A DNA stretch of 64,000 nt. It comes from Lepidostoma basale (Eukaryota > Arthropoda > Insecta > Trichoptera > Lepidostomatidae). Positions 23,382 through 36,400 of the stretch are shown here, in pieces. A program made the position numbers and the translations under genes. The notes beneath the pieces were generated by a model that was given only the letters and a program-made list of their open reading frames with translations, was not told the origin of the DNA and did no database searches. Position 1 is the stretch's first letter. The number at the start of each line of letters is the position of its first letter. The DNA is taken from positions 186,001-250,000 of the forward strand of contig JAHDVF020001254.1 in the NCBI GenBank assembly GCA_022606425.2. Reading direction: 5' to 3'.

Positions 23382-23848
23382 CAGTGCTCCACAACCGGTG
23401 TGCCGTGAGCTGGATGCAGGTGTACTGCTGTCAAATATATAATGAAAAAAATATTTTGTTATAGTCTGAAGTCGTGAATTGCGAAAGAGTCGACTCTTTC
23501 GTAAATCAGCCCAGGAGACGTCGGTGACCTTTTTTATTTTTGTTTTTTTTAGCTCATTCAGCTTTTTAGTGAAAATCTGACTGGTAATATTTTGTTGGCG
23601 ACCTTTTTTTAGGCCATTCGTGAAAAATCAAACATTCGATTATCCCGAAAGAGCTAAAAAAAAGTCACCAACATCTCTGCTGAGCTGATTAACGCCCACG
23701 CCCAGACCGAATTTTAGCTTTAGGTGTGCCGCGGAATTCTAGGAAGAACTTAGGTGTGCCGCGGAATTCTAGGAAGAACTTAGGTGTGCCGCGGAATTCT
23801 AGGAAGGACTTAGGTGTGCCGTAGGTGAGAAATGGTTGCGGAGCACTG
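23382..23848. mobile_element. non-autonomous hAT element
   Basis: 467 bases with hAT-type ends CAGTGCTCCACAACC and the reverse complement of CAGTGCTCCGCAACC. The flanking 8 bases, GTCTAGAG and GTATAAAG, agree at six positions and could be a diverged target duplication. The right third carries a 30-bp tandem repeat. No transposase frame. Confidence 0.8.
23718..23822. repeat. 30-bp tandem repeat, about 3.3 copies
   Basis: Unit contains TTAGGTGTGCCGCGGAATTC. Copies are nearly identical and contiguous with no spacers. It lies inside the hAT element, next to its right end. Confidence 0.85.
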
Positions 23849-24918
23849 GTATAAAGGACAGAACACTTGGCTCCTGATCCAGGGGATTCGGATTCAAACC
23901 TGGACACCATCAGATTCTTTCTTCATAACAATGGGGTATTTTCTGCTCATATTGAAGATTAGAAAATCAATTCTAATATCATAGATTTATCCTTGATGTT
24001 TAAAAAGTACAAAATTTTTATGGGGGTCAAAAATTCCCTACTTAAACAATCCCTTTTAAAAAAATAGATATCAACCAGTCTGGATAATGTTTTTATTTTA
24101 TTTTATTTAGAGGATAAATTTAATAATCCATTGTATACGCAGTTGTGTATATGAAATGTTATCACAATTGGGCTGCATATAGTAATACATATTTATATTA
24201 GATGTTATATTAAATAACCATTTTGGGTTTTGAATTAACTTGGGTTGTAGAAATGAAAACAGAATTGAAACTATTATTCTCTTTTAATTACACATTATTT
24301 AGTAATTTTACATACATATAATCAAAATTAACAATTAAAACGATTAAAAAATTATTTAAGAAATATATTTTTACTATTCGAAAATACAATAAATATACAT
24401 ATAAATAATCTTTGATTGAAAATTTTATACTAAACCTGCTATTAAGCCATCCTTGGTGTACATTTAAAAATACATAGCAAAGGTATCAACCCACTACAGA
24501 TCAATACAGGAGACCATAACCAAATGCCAAAGGGTAAATGGTTAACTAACATTGTTTGTCAAAACAATACATAAAAGTTAACTTATACAATATTTTGGAG
24601 TTAGTTTATTGCCATTAACACTACAAGAAAACATTTATTTTTGGCACAAAAGCATCCAATTTAGTAGCATTACATATCATGTGCTCGTTCGAACCAACGA
24701 CCCACTGATTACGAGTAATAATAAAAAACATTACAATTGTTGCCACAATTGAGAATGACATTATTAAAACATTCTTCTTTCTTCATGGTAACAATCCTGC
24801 AAATTGGCCTGCAACAAGCCTCACTCGTTCCCTCCACTCAGCCCTGTCTCAAGCCAGTCTTCTTATTTATGTGTAGCTGCCAACATTATATACGCATAAT
24901 ATCGAACCACACATTGTA

Positions 24919-25136
24919 TTAACACGTTGACTGTCATGGTGGTTTTCAGGATTCCGGTGTAAAAAGCCATTTTAACATAACCATATTATATTATTAAAAC
25001 TCCGTTAACATGTGACCGACGGCGCTTGATGACCTTTACTTTAATTCAACCATTGACAGTCACATATGACTGCCACGGCATATTGGTAACAATTGATGGC
25101 AGTCACATATGGCTGCGATGACGTGATACGTGTTAA
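24919..25136. mobile_element. piggyBac-type MITE
   Basis: Flanked by TTAA at both ends (24919-24922 and 25133-25136). The left end reads TTAACACGTTGACTGTCA and the right end ACGTGTTAA. Internal copies of TGACAGTCACATATG(A/G)CTGC are repeated. TTAA targets and CACGTTGACTG ends fit non-autonomous piggyBac relatives. No coding capacity. Confidence 0.75.
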
Positions 25137-27151
25137 CTCAACTCTTTCTGAACTTTTAAACAAACACATTTCGGAATCCAATATCGTTCTTTGCTGTAAA
25201 AGATTTTAATCTTTGAACTATGAAAAATAATAACGGTCATTCGAAATATGCTTTATAAAATTTAATAAAGTATGGTGTTAATACAATATTATTAAAAAAT
25301 GAATTGACAGTGGAATGAATGAATTGAGGGTTGTAAGAGCAGCAAAGGTTGGTTTATCTCAAGGAAGCTGACCTCGCGAAAGATGTCCATAAAGTTGAAA
25401 GGTCAGACAAAAGGCCTAAACCAAGAAGAATTGACAACACAAAGTATGTAATAGGTAATATTAAAAAAACATAATTAAACAAAAGTTTTATGGCAATTGA
25501 CGTAATCTTCTTGACATTATATTTTCTTGTCCTCTCAATATTACTGTTATATAACCACAAAGCAAGGGTTGTTATTCCTTTGATATAGTATAACAATTAG
25601 ATAGATTTTATTGTTATCTGAACATATAAAAATATATCATTGTTGAGGTATTCACTTTATGACTATGTAAGTAAACTTTCATTGGTTTCAGTAAACAACT
25701 GTTCCCATTGTCAGCTGAGCCATGGAGAAGATTGTTTATCAAAATCATGGTAAAATCACAAAATAGATGTAACGGCACAATTAAAAGTTCCTTTTATGTT
25801 ATTTGTAATACAAAAAATCTGAATAAATAGAGAAATACGATTCCAGAATGATCTGAGTTGAAGTATTATATACCCAATGACCATGTAATTTTAAAATATT
25901 CACGCTATCCTTTACACTAGTTTAATATATAAAAAGATTCTTTGAGTATAATATAATTTTATTAACTAATTTTGTCAAAGTATTTCGGTTTCACTTTATA
26001 AAACAAATATTGCTTTTATTAGAATCTTTAATGAATAACAATATAAATTGCTATTTGTATTAGAATATAATTATTTTCATATAATCAACTTCCGACTATA
26101 GCCAAGCGACTAAATTGATTGTCGAATAGCAAAAATTTATTATTGCATCTTCTTCGACTTTACAGAAGTACTCCATTGGTCCACCATTGGCGATATGTTT
26201 TTTTCCAAGACTACATTCTTGCTTGCATTCATGAAAAATAACATGGAATGAATACTTTTATCGCATTGCCTTATTGGTGATCAGCTCTTATAGAATAGAT
26301 TGGTGTTGTGACATGTCCAGTGATCAGCACTTGGTTTATCACTTGGGGTGCTTTACTGCGCGTGGTGTCATCTAAAGGCGAAATAACTATTCTAAATGTT
26401 TTTCAGGTTTATCCATCCGCACAGAGAGCATTACAGCTACAGACACAATTATTTATGACTTAAACTGCACTTATATATACATACATGTAATATTTTAAAT
26501 ATTGCATTGTTAAATTGTAAAAAAATATTTAAATTGGAGGAGGCCGAGTAGATATTTATTGCTTGTAGTGGTGCATATACCTAAACTTGAAATTTTTAAA
26601 ATTATGAAATCAAATTGTACATTATTTAATCAAAGTTGAAATATTACTTAATTAACCTTAACAATTACAAAACATTTAAATAATCCTAATGAAACATTAA
26701 ACAAGTGATCCCTAATACTCTGACAATTTGTACAATATGTTTATTGAAATCTTAATGAATAAATACATTTTCTCATATCTATATCTACCTAAAATAGTTT
26801 GGTATAATTTATTAATGAAGACTAAATAACAGGTCACTCTATACTCTTTTCCAAATGTTTTATTGCTTAGGATTACAAAACCTGAGGAAGATAATATTCA
26901 ATTACACGCAAAACAAATAGAAATGATACTATAAAGAGAGGCACTGGTATACTGAATATATTACAATAAAATTTAGTAAAATTGGTAACGATATTATATT
27001 TATTGACTACAATATACATTCGGCATTTGGTGTAACGACATTAATATTACGAAGGAATAAAGATCCGTAGTGCCCTAAGAAAACAGGTGTCAATATATTT
27101 GAGCAGTACAATACAACCACAAAGAACAATGGTTTAATAAAATATATCAAG
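25137..27151. other. AT-rich spacer downstream of metro
   Basis: No supportable gene. The last kilobase may include alternative 3' UTR of the minus-strand MAGUK gene. A minus-strand 80-residue frame at 25354-25596 is mostly hydrophobic low-complexity sequence and matches nothing I know. Confidence 0.4.
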
Positions 27152-27157
27152 TTTATT
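27152..27157 (-). terminator. candidate polyadenylation signal of metro
   Basis: AATAAA on the minus strand, about 100 bases after the stop codon of the MAGUK gene. Other AATAAA copies occur further on, so this is only the nearest candidate. Confidence 0.4.
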
Positions 27158-27254
27158 TGACACTGCGCAAAGGTCAGCAACATCTGAATTATACCTAAGA
27201 ATATTGTACTATTAATCTAAGGTTGGGCACAGGTAACACGATAAGGGTTGGAGC

Positions 27255-27431
27255 TTATTGCACCCAAGTGGCAGGGACCCACAGGGGTTCTGTTTGTACT
27301 CTCCAGGCAGCCTTCAACAGGGCTGCCAGCGATCCACCAAGCTCTCCATTCACAATCTCCTCGTCACAGAGGTGTCCGTATAGGTACTCGATCCTCCGGG
27401 TGGCTTTGAGGATCTCACTCAACTCGTCATC
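27255..27431 (-). CDS. metro: metro exon 10 (GUK end, stop)
   Basis: Acceptor CTTTCAG; residues 553-610 then TAA at 27257-27255. Ends with the usual MAGUK C-terminal [10 protein letters not shown]. Confidence 0.95.
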   Translation of the reverse strand, partial: DDELSEILKATRRIEYLYGHLCDEEIVNGELGGSLAALLKAAWRVQTEPLWVPATWVQ

Positions 27432-30400
27432 CTGAAAGTTGTGTTATTATTTATGTTTAAAAAGTAGAAAATTACCCACAATATTTTTTAGTAGTAGGAT
27501 ACATATTGTAAAAATTGCTGCATTAATTTAAAAATGGTTGTATAGAAACCAGCAATAAGGCAATATAGTTAAGCATAGTCGTGTGAACTTACACTTTAAT
27601 TTCATACAAATAATATAAATATTGTTTATAAGAAAATGCTCTATGTGATGTTTTACAATATAATAATTTTAACTTTGTATTATACTTTTCTACACTTAGC
27701 ATTCTTTTTTATTTATAAAAGTCATTGTGACTAATTACTTCATTAATTATTTCCAATGTTTTAAGACTATATTTAAACGAATTTTTATATAAATAAGCAT
27801 ACTGTTGGTAATACAAAATTAATTATAGTCGTGCTTACCGTGAATCCTCTGGAGTTGGTCTCGTCGAATGTTGACCGAGCACGAGAGGCCGTTCTAGTCT
27901 CCCGCAGTTCTTCCAAGGGAGGGGGTTTGATGAAGATCACATAGGGTCGTACGCGAGGGGTGCGCAGAGCTTTAAGGGCTTGTTGATGTGGACACAGGAC
28001 ACAGACATAACCTAATAATTTACAATGTTTGTAAATAGAAGATGAAAAAAAAAAATTTAGCAGTTAATTTTTGAACAAAGTTCACTTTATTTAAGCATAA
28101 GACGTTAACACTGTGGAATTCCATTGTTAATTTGGAAAAAAAAATTTAACACTGCATAGTTAAACACAGTTATACTGAACATAGTGAGTTTTTTAAACAT
28201 GTTTAGTTACACCTGAAAATGAAGTATATCTCCGAAACCTTTTTGACAATAAGAATATATTTTAATAAGTTGTTTTACAAAGTGTTATCTTTTCTTTAAA
28301 ATAAGATTTTCTTTCAATTAAATATCTGCTAAGTTCATCCTGATTACTCCGTCACCATAGCAAATAGTAATAATATATATTAAATTAAAATCTACTTCGT
28401 TGTGTCGATTGAAATAAGAGATAGATAATTAGAATCATAAATATACATATACATTTCTCAATGATTAAAAAAAAAAGATTGTTACCTGCGCTTATTATTG
28501 ACTCCACACTTTCAGATGAAGTACCGTACAAATTCCCTTTATATTCGCCAAATTCAATTAATTTTCCGGCAGCTATGTCCTGTTCCATTCGCTCCCGACT
28601 AACAAAAATATACTCCTTTCCATTTTGTTCTCCTGGCCTCTGTGGTCGAGAAGTGACTGGAAAAATGGGAGACATATATATCTTAACTAATATTTATTTT
28701 TATAAACCATTGCATTACAATGAGATAATATAGATATTTGGAAATGATTTAAACTTATTTAAAGAATCATGTATGTTGTTATCAGTGGCGGTACTCCCAT
28801 AGAAGCCTAGAAGCCCGGCTTGCGTAAGAAATTTTGAATCAAAACCTCTTCTGGCTTAGAGGTTCAGTTCTTGGCTATTCCTCTTACGTCTGATGGGAAC
28901 ATTGTTGGAAGGTGATTTGGTGGGTTTATGCGGGGGCATGATTACTTAGATTTGGGGGGTTTTGATTCAAAATTTCTTACGCAAGCTGGGCTTCTGGGCT
29001 TCTATGGTAGTACCGCCACTGGTTGTTATAGGATGGTTTGAAACCATTATGGGATAAAATCAATACAGTAATACTTTCTTGTGTATTTAACATTCGTTTA
29101 CAGATTCTGTGTAGCTAGTAAACATTACTTCTAATATCTTAAATAAATTCCTAAATAGATTTTCGGTTATTCTCCTTCAGACATTTAGGCATCGATTGAA
29201 ATAATAATATTATTTTATAATAAATACTTATAGGGCGCAGAATAACAATTTTAATAAAAAAATCGGAGATAAATCACCACTAATGTGTAGCACTTGACAC
29301 TTTACATCTCACTCGTGCTACATTTACATGTATTCGCAGATCTGAGCAAGAAGAAGTTATTCAGGTTCTATAGTTTGAACAGCGCCATAAAACTATTTAC
29401 GTTGCACTCTAACTTTATATACTATTCAGAAATTCTTTTAAATCCAGCGTGTTCTTTTCTTCAAGTAGTTAACCAGATGTTTGATCGAATAATGCTCCAG
29501 TCTTACCAGAGCATTTTCTGTATGCGGTTTCCTCTTTCAATAGTTTTTCTAATGTGAATGTTTGCCGGTGGTTTTTCCTGTTTTCAGGAATTAAATAAAC
29601 AATATTATCCCTTTTGACACTTAATTATTGTAAATTTTTAGTAGAAGAGTTTACCAGAGTGATCGCCAACGTCAGGGGGACCTGACAGGGCACTTTAAGA
29701 AGAAGAAGAATTAAGTATCCTATGATTTTTACATTTTTCCAATTTCATACTCTCCTTTTGAAGTGTGTAGTAATCACACAGCACCCTAACGGTGGATTTT
29801 TCTAACCCAAAAAGAAAAATGTTTCAAAAAGTAAATACACAAATAAAATCATTAACCATATATTAGACAACTTTGTTGAGAACTTACAAGGCACAGGGCT
29901 TTTATATTTGTCTGGATCCGTTGCAACTAAACGACGTTTGAGTTCATTCCTTCCCACTCCAGGTGCTCCAATAAGGATAAGTGGTCTAATAAGACCGGGA
30001 CGAGGATATAAACGGCCAACTTCTTCATAAGTTGGAATATTCTCTCGGTCATAGTCATCGTTCTCAGTCAGGTCATACATCATCTTCTTGATCTTGACAG
30101 GGGGCTTGCAGGGCAGGAGAGATGCAGGGTCAATGGCAACATCCGAGCAGTCGGATTCTTTGGCAAGGTTCTCTTCATGCTGCTGCGCCTCGCTCAGGTT
30201 GCGCGAGCACTGCACTGCCGCGGCCGGGTTGCACAAGACTGGAGAAGAGGGCGCTGACCATACGCTTCCTGAATCATAACAAACACCCACATTGTATGTT
30301 CTACTCACTGAATCCCTTTTCAACGAACAGTCATATATATTTAAGATTTATCGCAGATATCACAAATTTTGAAACCGACGCACATTCGCCTTTTGCAATG

Positions 30401-33400
30401 AGTAATTTAAACACATTGATATTTAAAACATAATTTATAATTTGCAGAAACTTATATTGATTTCAAATACCATTAGTTATAAATTTTCATGATTGCTAAG
30501 ATACAAAAAAATAAATACTGGCATATAGCTTTTATATTATGTATATCTTAAATTTTTTTATATTTTAAAAATTGATAAACAAGTCTTTTTATTTATTTAT
30601 TTAACCATTATTTCACATAATTATTGCAAAATAAAAACATTTCGTTCAGATTTATTCCAAAGTGTTTTCTAAAACAGTTTAACTTTTAAATATAAGTCAT
30701 TTGATTTAGAAATAATATTTCAAATATCAATGATATAATATTGGTAATTTGTTTAAATAAAAATATTGTCATATAGATACATAAAGACTGAAAAAATACA
30801 TAGTACATATAATACAATAAATACAATATTTAAAAATGCCGAGCTTTACGCAGGATTCAAACGCATGGGCAAGGTATAAAAATAGTAAACAAATATTATT
30901 CATCAATATATTTTGAGCATTTCATAGTAAACAATATATATTTTCATATTATACAAATAAGTCTCACATTTTACTTGAATTATTGAAATAAACAAGTGTT
31001 TATTGTACAAGGATTAATTGTATCTCAATAGAGACGAAGATGCAAGTTGTTTTCTGGGAACAGAAGGTGGTGGCCGAGGCGCTTACAGGACTTATGACCT
31101 GTCATTGGTTGGGTTGAGCGATCGCTTCACGTTTAACAACATTCACCATTCCGCCGTTATGACCACCACGTCTGACAAACTTTTTGGAACTTGTATATAT
31201 GGTAGGTTTCTACACCTATTTTCACATTTTTATGTTCACTCTACACTAGCGTCATCTATATTGTTTATACAAGTGTTTATTGGTTAATATTTTTAAATTC
31301 TTTCAAATTGCAGTGTATTATGTAAATACATAAAAAGCTGAGCATATATGCCACACTAATTTCTAATAATTTACAGGATAAGTATCCATATTAGCAAGAA
31401 GATTTTAATTGTGATTGGTAAATATGTAACACTTGGTTAATGAACAATGTTTTTAACGACACTACAAATATGAAAATAAATCCAACAAGGAATAAGCAAA
31501 TGACGGATACCATCTAAAGTTCGTGCGTGGGTCTGTCTCTCGTGGATGATGCGCCCCTCCTGCAAGGCACGAGATGGGATGAGCCCGGCACGCATCACCT
31601 TCTCTCCTTCCCTCCGTGCCTGCCACCTACATTTTCATCATATATAATATAATTAATTTTAACAATACTCCTTAATTTTTAATATAATAATAATACAATC
31701 AATGGCTCATAATGATATTACTTTAATAGCTGGATATAATAGAATAATCTTTTAATAAAAAGAGTTTTACCACCGTACAAGGGCGATTCCCATGAGACAT
31801 GTCATAAATATTGAAAAAAATAATATTGAATAGTGAAATTTTTGGTGGAAATAAATTTTAAGCTCGTTAAATAATTTACATATCGCGCGTTGAAAACAAA
31901 AGTGACACTATACAAAAATCTCAATTTTTCAGTACGGTCATTTAAAGTTTTGCCTGCTTATTAACCTAATTAAAATCCACTAGATTCTGAAAGAATAACA
32001 TCTAAACTAATATATAAAACAACAACATTAGATTCCATACTCTCGCTTCCTCAACATTCATACATCGTGTCATGCACGCGCGTCGATTTCTCTGACTCCT
32101 CACATGGCCGACATTCAATATTTGATTTATTTGATCGTGCCACGTTTTCCTCGGTCTTCCTCTATTTCTGGTTCCATTTACATCATTAACATATAATTTT
32201 TTTACCATTCTTTCTTCATTCATTCTTTCAATATGTCCAAACCATCTTAATGATCCTTTCATTATTTTGTTCATGACACCATCATTCGCACCGCATTCAC
32301 TTCTTATATTTTCATTCGGCACTCTATCATGCACAGAGTATCCACACATTCTTCTAAGAGATCTCATTTCAACTGCATTTATTCTACTTTCATCCTTCTT
32401 TTGCCAGTTCCATGCTTCGCTTCCATACATAAGGGTCGGTAGAAGAACACCATTGTGCACTGCCATTCTAGCTTTTTTTGATAGATACCTCACAAAAACT
32501 TTAAATGACCGTACTGAAAAATTTAGATTTTTGTATAGTGTCACTTTTGTTTTCAACGTGCGATATGTAAATATGAAAATGTTGAAAACAATAAACTTTA
32601 AGGTTAAAATGTGTATTATTTTGTATGATTCCATTTTTGGTGCGACATTTTTATAAATAAATAAAAAAACTTAAATGTTTTGTTATAACCCCATTATATA
32701 TTGCACGCTTAATAGAACACTGGCTTAACTCAAAAAAGCAAGTTTTGCTCAATCCGACTAGAGTCGGTGTTTTAACAAAAACAGTCGAGAAACACGTACG
32801 AATGGATAGCGTTAACATTGTGAACGATTATCGTACTGCGAATGGATAGCGTTAACATTGTGAAAAATAGATGGATAGCGTTAACACAAGCCTCTGTCTA
32901 ATGTTAATTCAATTATGACCTAAACCATAATCGGTCAGTTTACTATTAAGCGTGCGATATGTGTACTTATTTAAACACTACCATGGTTGTTTTGTAACCC
33001 TGAAAAACTCTTCGAATGAAACCAGTTAGAAGTGTTTTGAGAAAACAAAATATGTGTTTCTTTTATTTGTATATAAAGAGGGATAGACGTGTATAATCTC
33101 AAACATGTTTGTGAAAAGCACAAAAAATGTTTTTTAAAAGTTAACTATTTATATTATGATTCCACTTTTAATATACAATACATTTGACTGGTTTTGTTTG
33201 GCTAAGGCATATGATAACATAAATCTTATAATGTATAATTTGATAAACATGAAAATCAATGATTTTCTTTTAATTCCTAAAAGGTAAAATAACCTTACCA
33301 GTAAGCATCATCCTGAGACACAATATGTAGAACATCTCCTTTCTTGAAATCCAGCCCGGCTTCCTTGCAGGGGATGTAAGGGTCGGAAGTGGAGCAATAA

Positions 33401-36400
33401 TCAAAGTGGGCACGAACGCGAACCTTGCTTTCCCTTAGTCCTAATTTTCCATATGATGGCACAAGTTTAAAGGTGATTGTTCCCTCAGAATTTTGCTGCA
33501 AATCAAAAATTTTTAATTAGCCAATAGTTTTAATACATTATTTGTGTTCATTTATATCATTTTTATTACACCAAACACAAAATTAAAAAGGAATTTACTA
33601 GTATTGAAATGTGTTGAATTAACAAGCATTTAAAAATATTGATAGAATTAAAAAATATACATTGCCGCAACTCAAAACTATGGTACCGGCTTACAATGTG
33701 CTATTTAAATATAAAATTGTTAAATTAATTTGTTTAAAATTAGAGAAAATTACTGTTTTCTCAAAAATTTAAATATACTTTATGGGAGTCGCATGTTTTG
33801 CCTTCGAATGGCATTATTATACAAGTATATAAAACGTTTGATAATATGCTAAAACATGAGACTCAATAATTATAATAAAACTGTTAGAAAAACAGTGTTT
33901 TTACCAATAGTTAACGCTTATCGATTTTGTATCTTTTGTATATGTTATTCTATCAATATTTTTAAAAGATACTGTGTATTTTTAATATCTCCATTGGTAA
34001 TATTCATACGGACAAATTAATTACGTGCAGATTCCACAGACAACAAGATTCAACATGATTCATCGTGTCACCTCACATGCGCCATACGACCGCAGCGACA
34101 AAGTTCTTTTGTCACATCAGCGGTGACTTACGTCCGTTAATGGAGTTTGACATCATTGTTCAAGATATAATGAATGAATTATTTGGATTCTTCGTATTAA
34201 AATAACTCAAACGCAAGCTTGTTTATAAAATATTTGGTAAATTTTCCATCAGTCCTAAACATGAATAAATAAAAATGAATCATAATCAATGTTTTAGTTA
34301 TCAATAACCCCTTATGGGTGTTGAAAAAATTACTATGTTAAAAAAAAGTTTTGACATTGGAAAATGAACAAATAACCCCTGGTGTGTTAACTAAAATATT
34401 AGATAACAACCAATAAATGGTTAACATGAAACCTTTTCCACAAAAAAAAAAAATCATAATTCAGTCACCTAAAATTCAATTTAATATTAAATATTATACT
34501 TAAATAGATTTGTATGAAATGTCACTTTTATCTGATAATCTGAGTGATACCATTATTAATTTAGTGGCAGTCATAACCAACCAACATAAAAGTACTAAAT
34601 GTTATTCACTATTGTTCAGCTGGTTCATTTCCAATACAATGATATTGGTCTCCAACTTCAGCTGGTTATATTTACAGCTCAGAAAGATAGTTCCAGTTCA
34701 TTACACTATGTACAATTTAGTAGTAAGGAACTAAAGTAAAACAATGTTTATAAGATACAAGACATCTCCAGAAAGTAAGTGTATTGAATTTTTGTAGCTT
34801 ACAATTTTTTTTATAAAAACAAAAAAATTACATGGTTACCGTAGTACATAAGTAAGCTATTTTTCGACATAGTCGCCATTCCTCTCAATGCAGGCGGTGA
34901 AGCGGGGTATCAATCTTATTATGCCTTCCTCAAAGTAGTTTCCCGCCAACCCCTTCGTCCACTTCTCCACCTCCTCCTTTATTTCCTAGTCGGTTGAAAA
35001 CCTTTTTCCACCCATGTGCAGCTTCAGGGAGGTAAAGAGAGAGTGATCTGAAGGTGCTAGGTCAGGGGAATGCGCGGGATGGTTCAGGACATCCCATTAA
35101 ATGAGGCGAGCAGTTCCTTCTGGCATTGTCGTGCAGCAGGCAGACTCCCTTTGTCAGCATGCCTCTCCTCTTGTTCTGAATCGCCCTCCGCAATTTTTTA
35201 GGATCTCACAGTGTCTTGCAGAGTTGATGGTCTTCCCTTGAGGCATATATTCAATTAAAATTATGCCTTGACAGTCCCAAAACACGGATCCCATGATTTT
35301 CTTGGCTGAAATTGTGGTTTTGAACTTTTTGGCTGAGGTAGAAGAGGTGTGACGCCACTGTTGAGACTGCCTTTGGGTTTCAGACGTGTAGTGTGCAACC
35401 CAAGTTTCATCTCCAGTAACGATGGGGCGGAGAAATTCATCTCCATAGAGTTTGCAGCGCCTCAAAAACTCTTGCCCGGCGCCGCGTATTTCGCACTTGG
35501 CGGGAGATTGGCGCGTATTTCGCACTTGGATTGACATGTTTCACAAAATGTGTTGTCGCGTCGACACTTCTCAAAGTACTGACCTTGGGGAAGGGTCAGG
35601 CTACACGGAAGTGTAGCCAACATGTCGAAAATAAAATCCATCCGGTCGTGAGAGCCTCAGTACACTTACTTTCTAGATATGCCTCGTACATTCAAATATG
35701 AGCTGAAAATGTATAGAGCTAAATAAAATGTATAAATGGCTATAGGGGTTAACTAACATTCGGTACTTACAAGAATGGCGAGCACATCTGCAGGAGTCTT
35801 GAATTCCACATTTATCCCATTGACTTCTATAACTTCGTCTCCGGCGTGGATGAGGCCAGACCGGTCAGCTGCTCCACCATGCATTACTCTCGCAATTACT
35901 ATTTTTCCCGTATCTTCGTCAGTTTTTATGGTAGCACCCTAGAATATTGAATAAAAAAATCCTTAAGAATTATGATAATTAAATTTGGTGTTATGCACTC
36001 ACTGCATATAGCCTCATTTTAACCACTGATTAGTATACATACCAACATCTTTGTAATAGTTACCGATAGATAGAAATAATTAGTAATTAATAGCAGCAGT
36101 TATATGTATAAACCAAAATACATTGAAGTAATAATGTATGACCACAAAGTTAATGCTTATGCAGTGTAAATGTGTATCGAGTTTTCACAAGAATACACTT
36201 AAAATAAATTTGACATTTAATACAACACGATTTGTATACATTCTTCATTAATATATATTTAAAAATAATCTTCAGACATAGATACTTTATGAATTAAAAA
36301 GGTGTTATGATACATAAAAACTCAGAACACAGTATTTATTGAAAGTCATTTTAAAGATGAAACAGAGTGTACAGGGAGTTAACAACCATGCATCAATGAT

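Larger units (their letters stand above)
23361..23965 (+). mobile_element. tRNA-like SINE interrupted by a hAT element
   Basis: The parts outside the hAT insertion (23361-23381 and 23849-23965) align with 60905-61040: GGGTGGTGGTCTAGAG, then CACTTGGCTCCTGATCCAGG, a pol III B-box-like GGATTCAAACCTGG, and a shared 3' part with 'ttctgctcatattgaagatt'. This order fits a tRNA-derived SINE of about 130 bases. Confidence 0.6.

Noticed and set aside
23718..23822. 30-bp direct repeats as a CRISPR array
   Set aside because: Copies are contiguous with no spacers and lie inside a hAT element of an animal genome.
23689..23910. Minus-strand frame with a tenfold-residue repeat (RGTPKFFLEF) as a gene
   Set aside because: It is the translation of the 30-bp tandem repeat inside a non-coding hAT element.
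25354..25596. Minus-strand 80-residue hydrophobic frame
   Set aside because: Hydrophobic low-complexity from AT-rich DNA; not recognisable as a membrane protein family.
31018..31287. 89-residue + strand frame as a gene
   Set aside because: It coincides with one arm of foldback family F-C, whose other copies are palindromic and broken.
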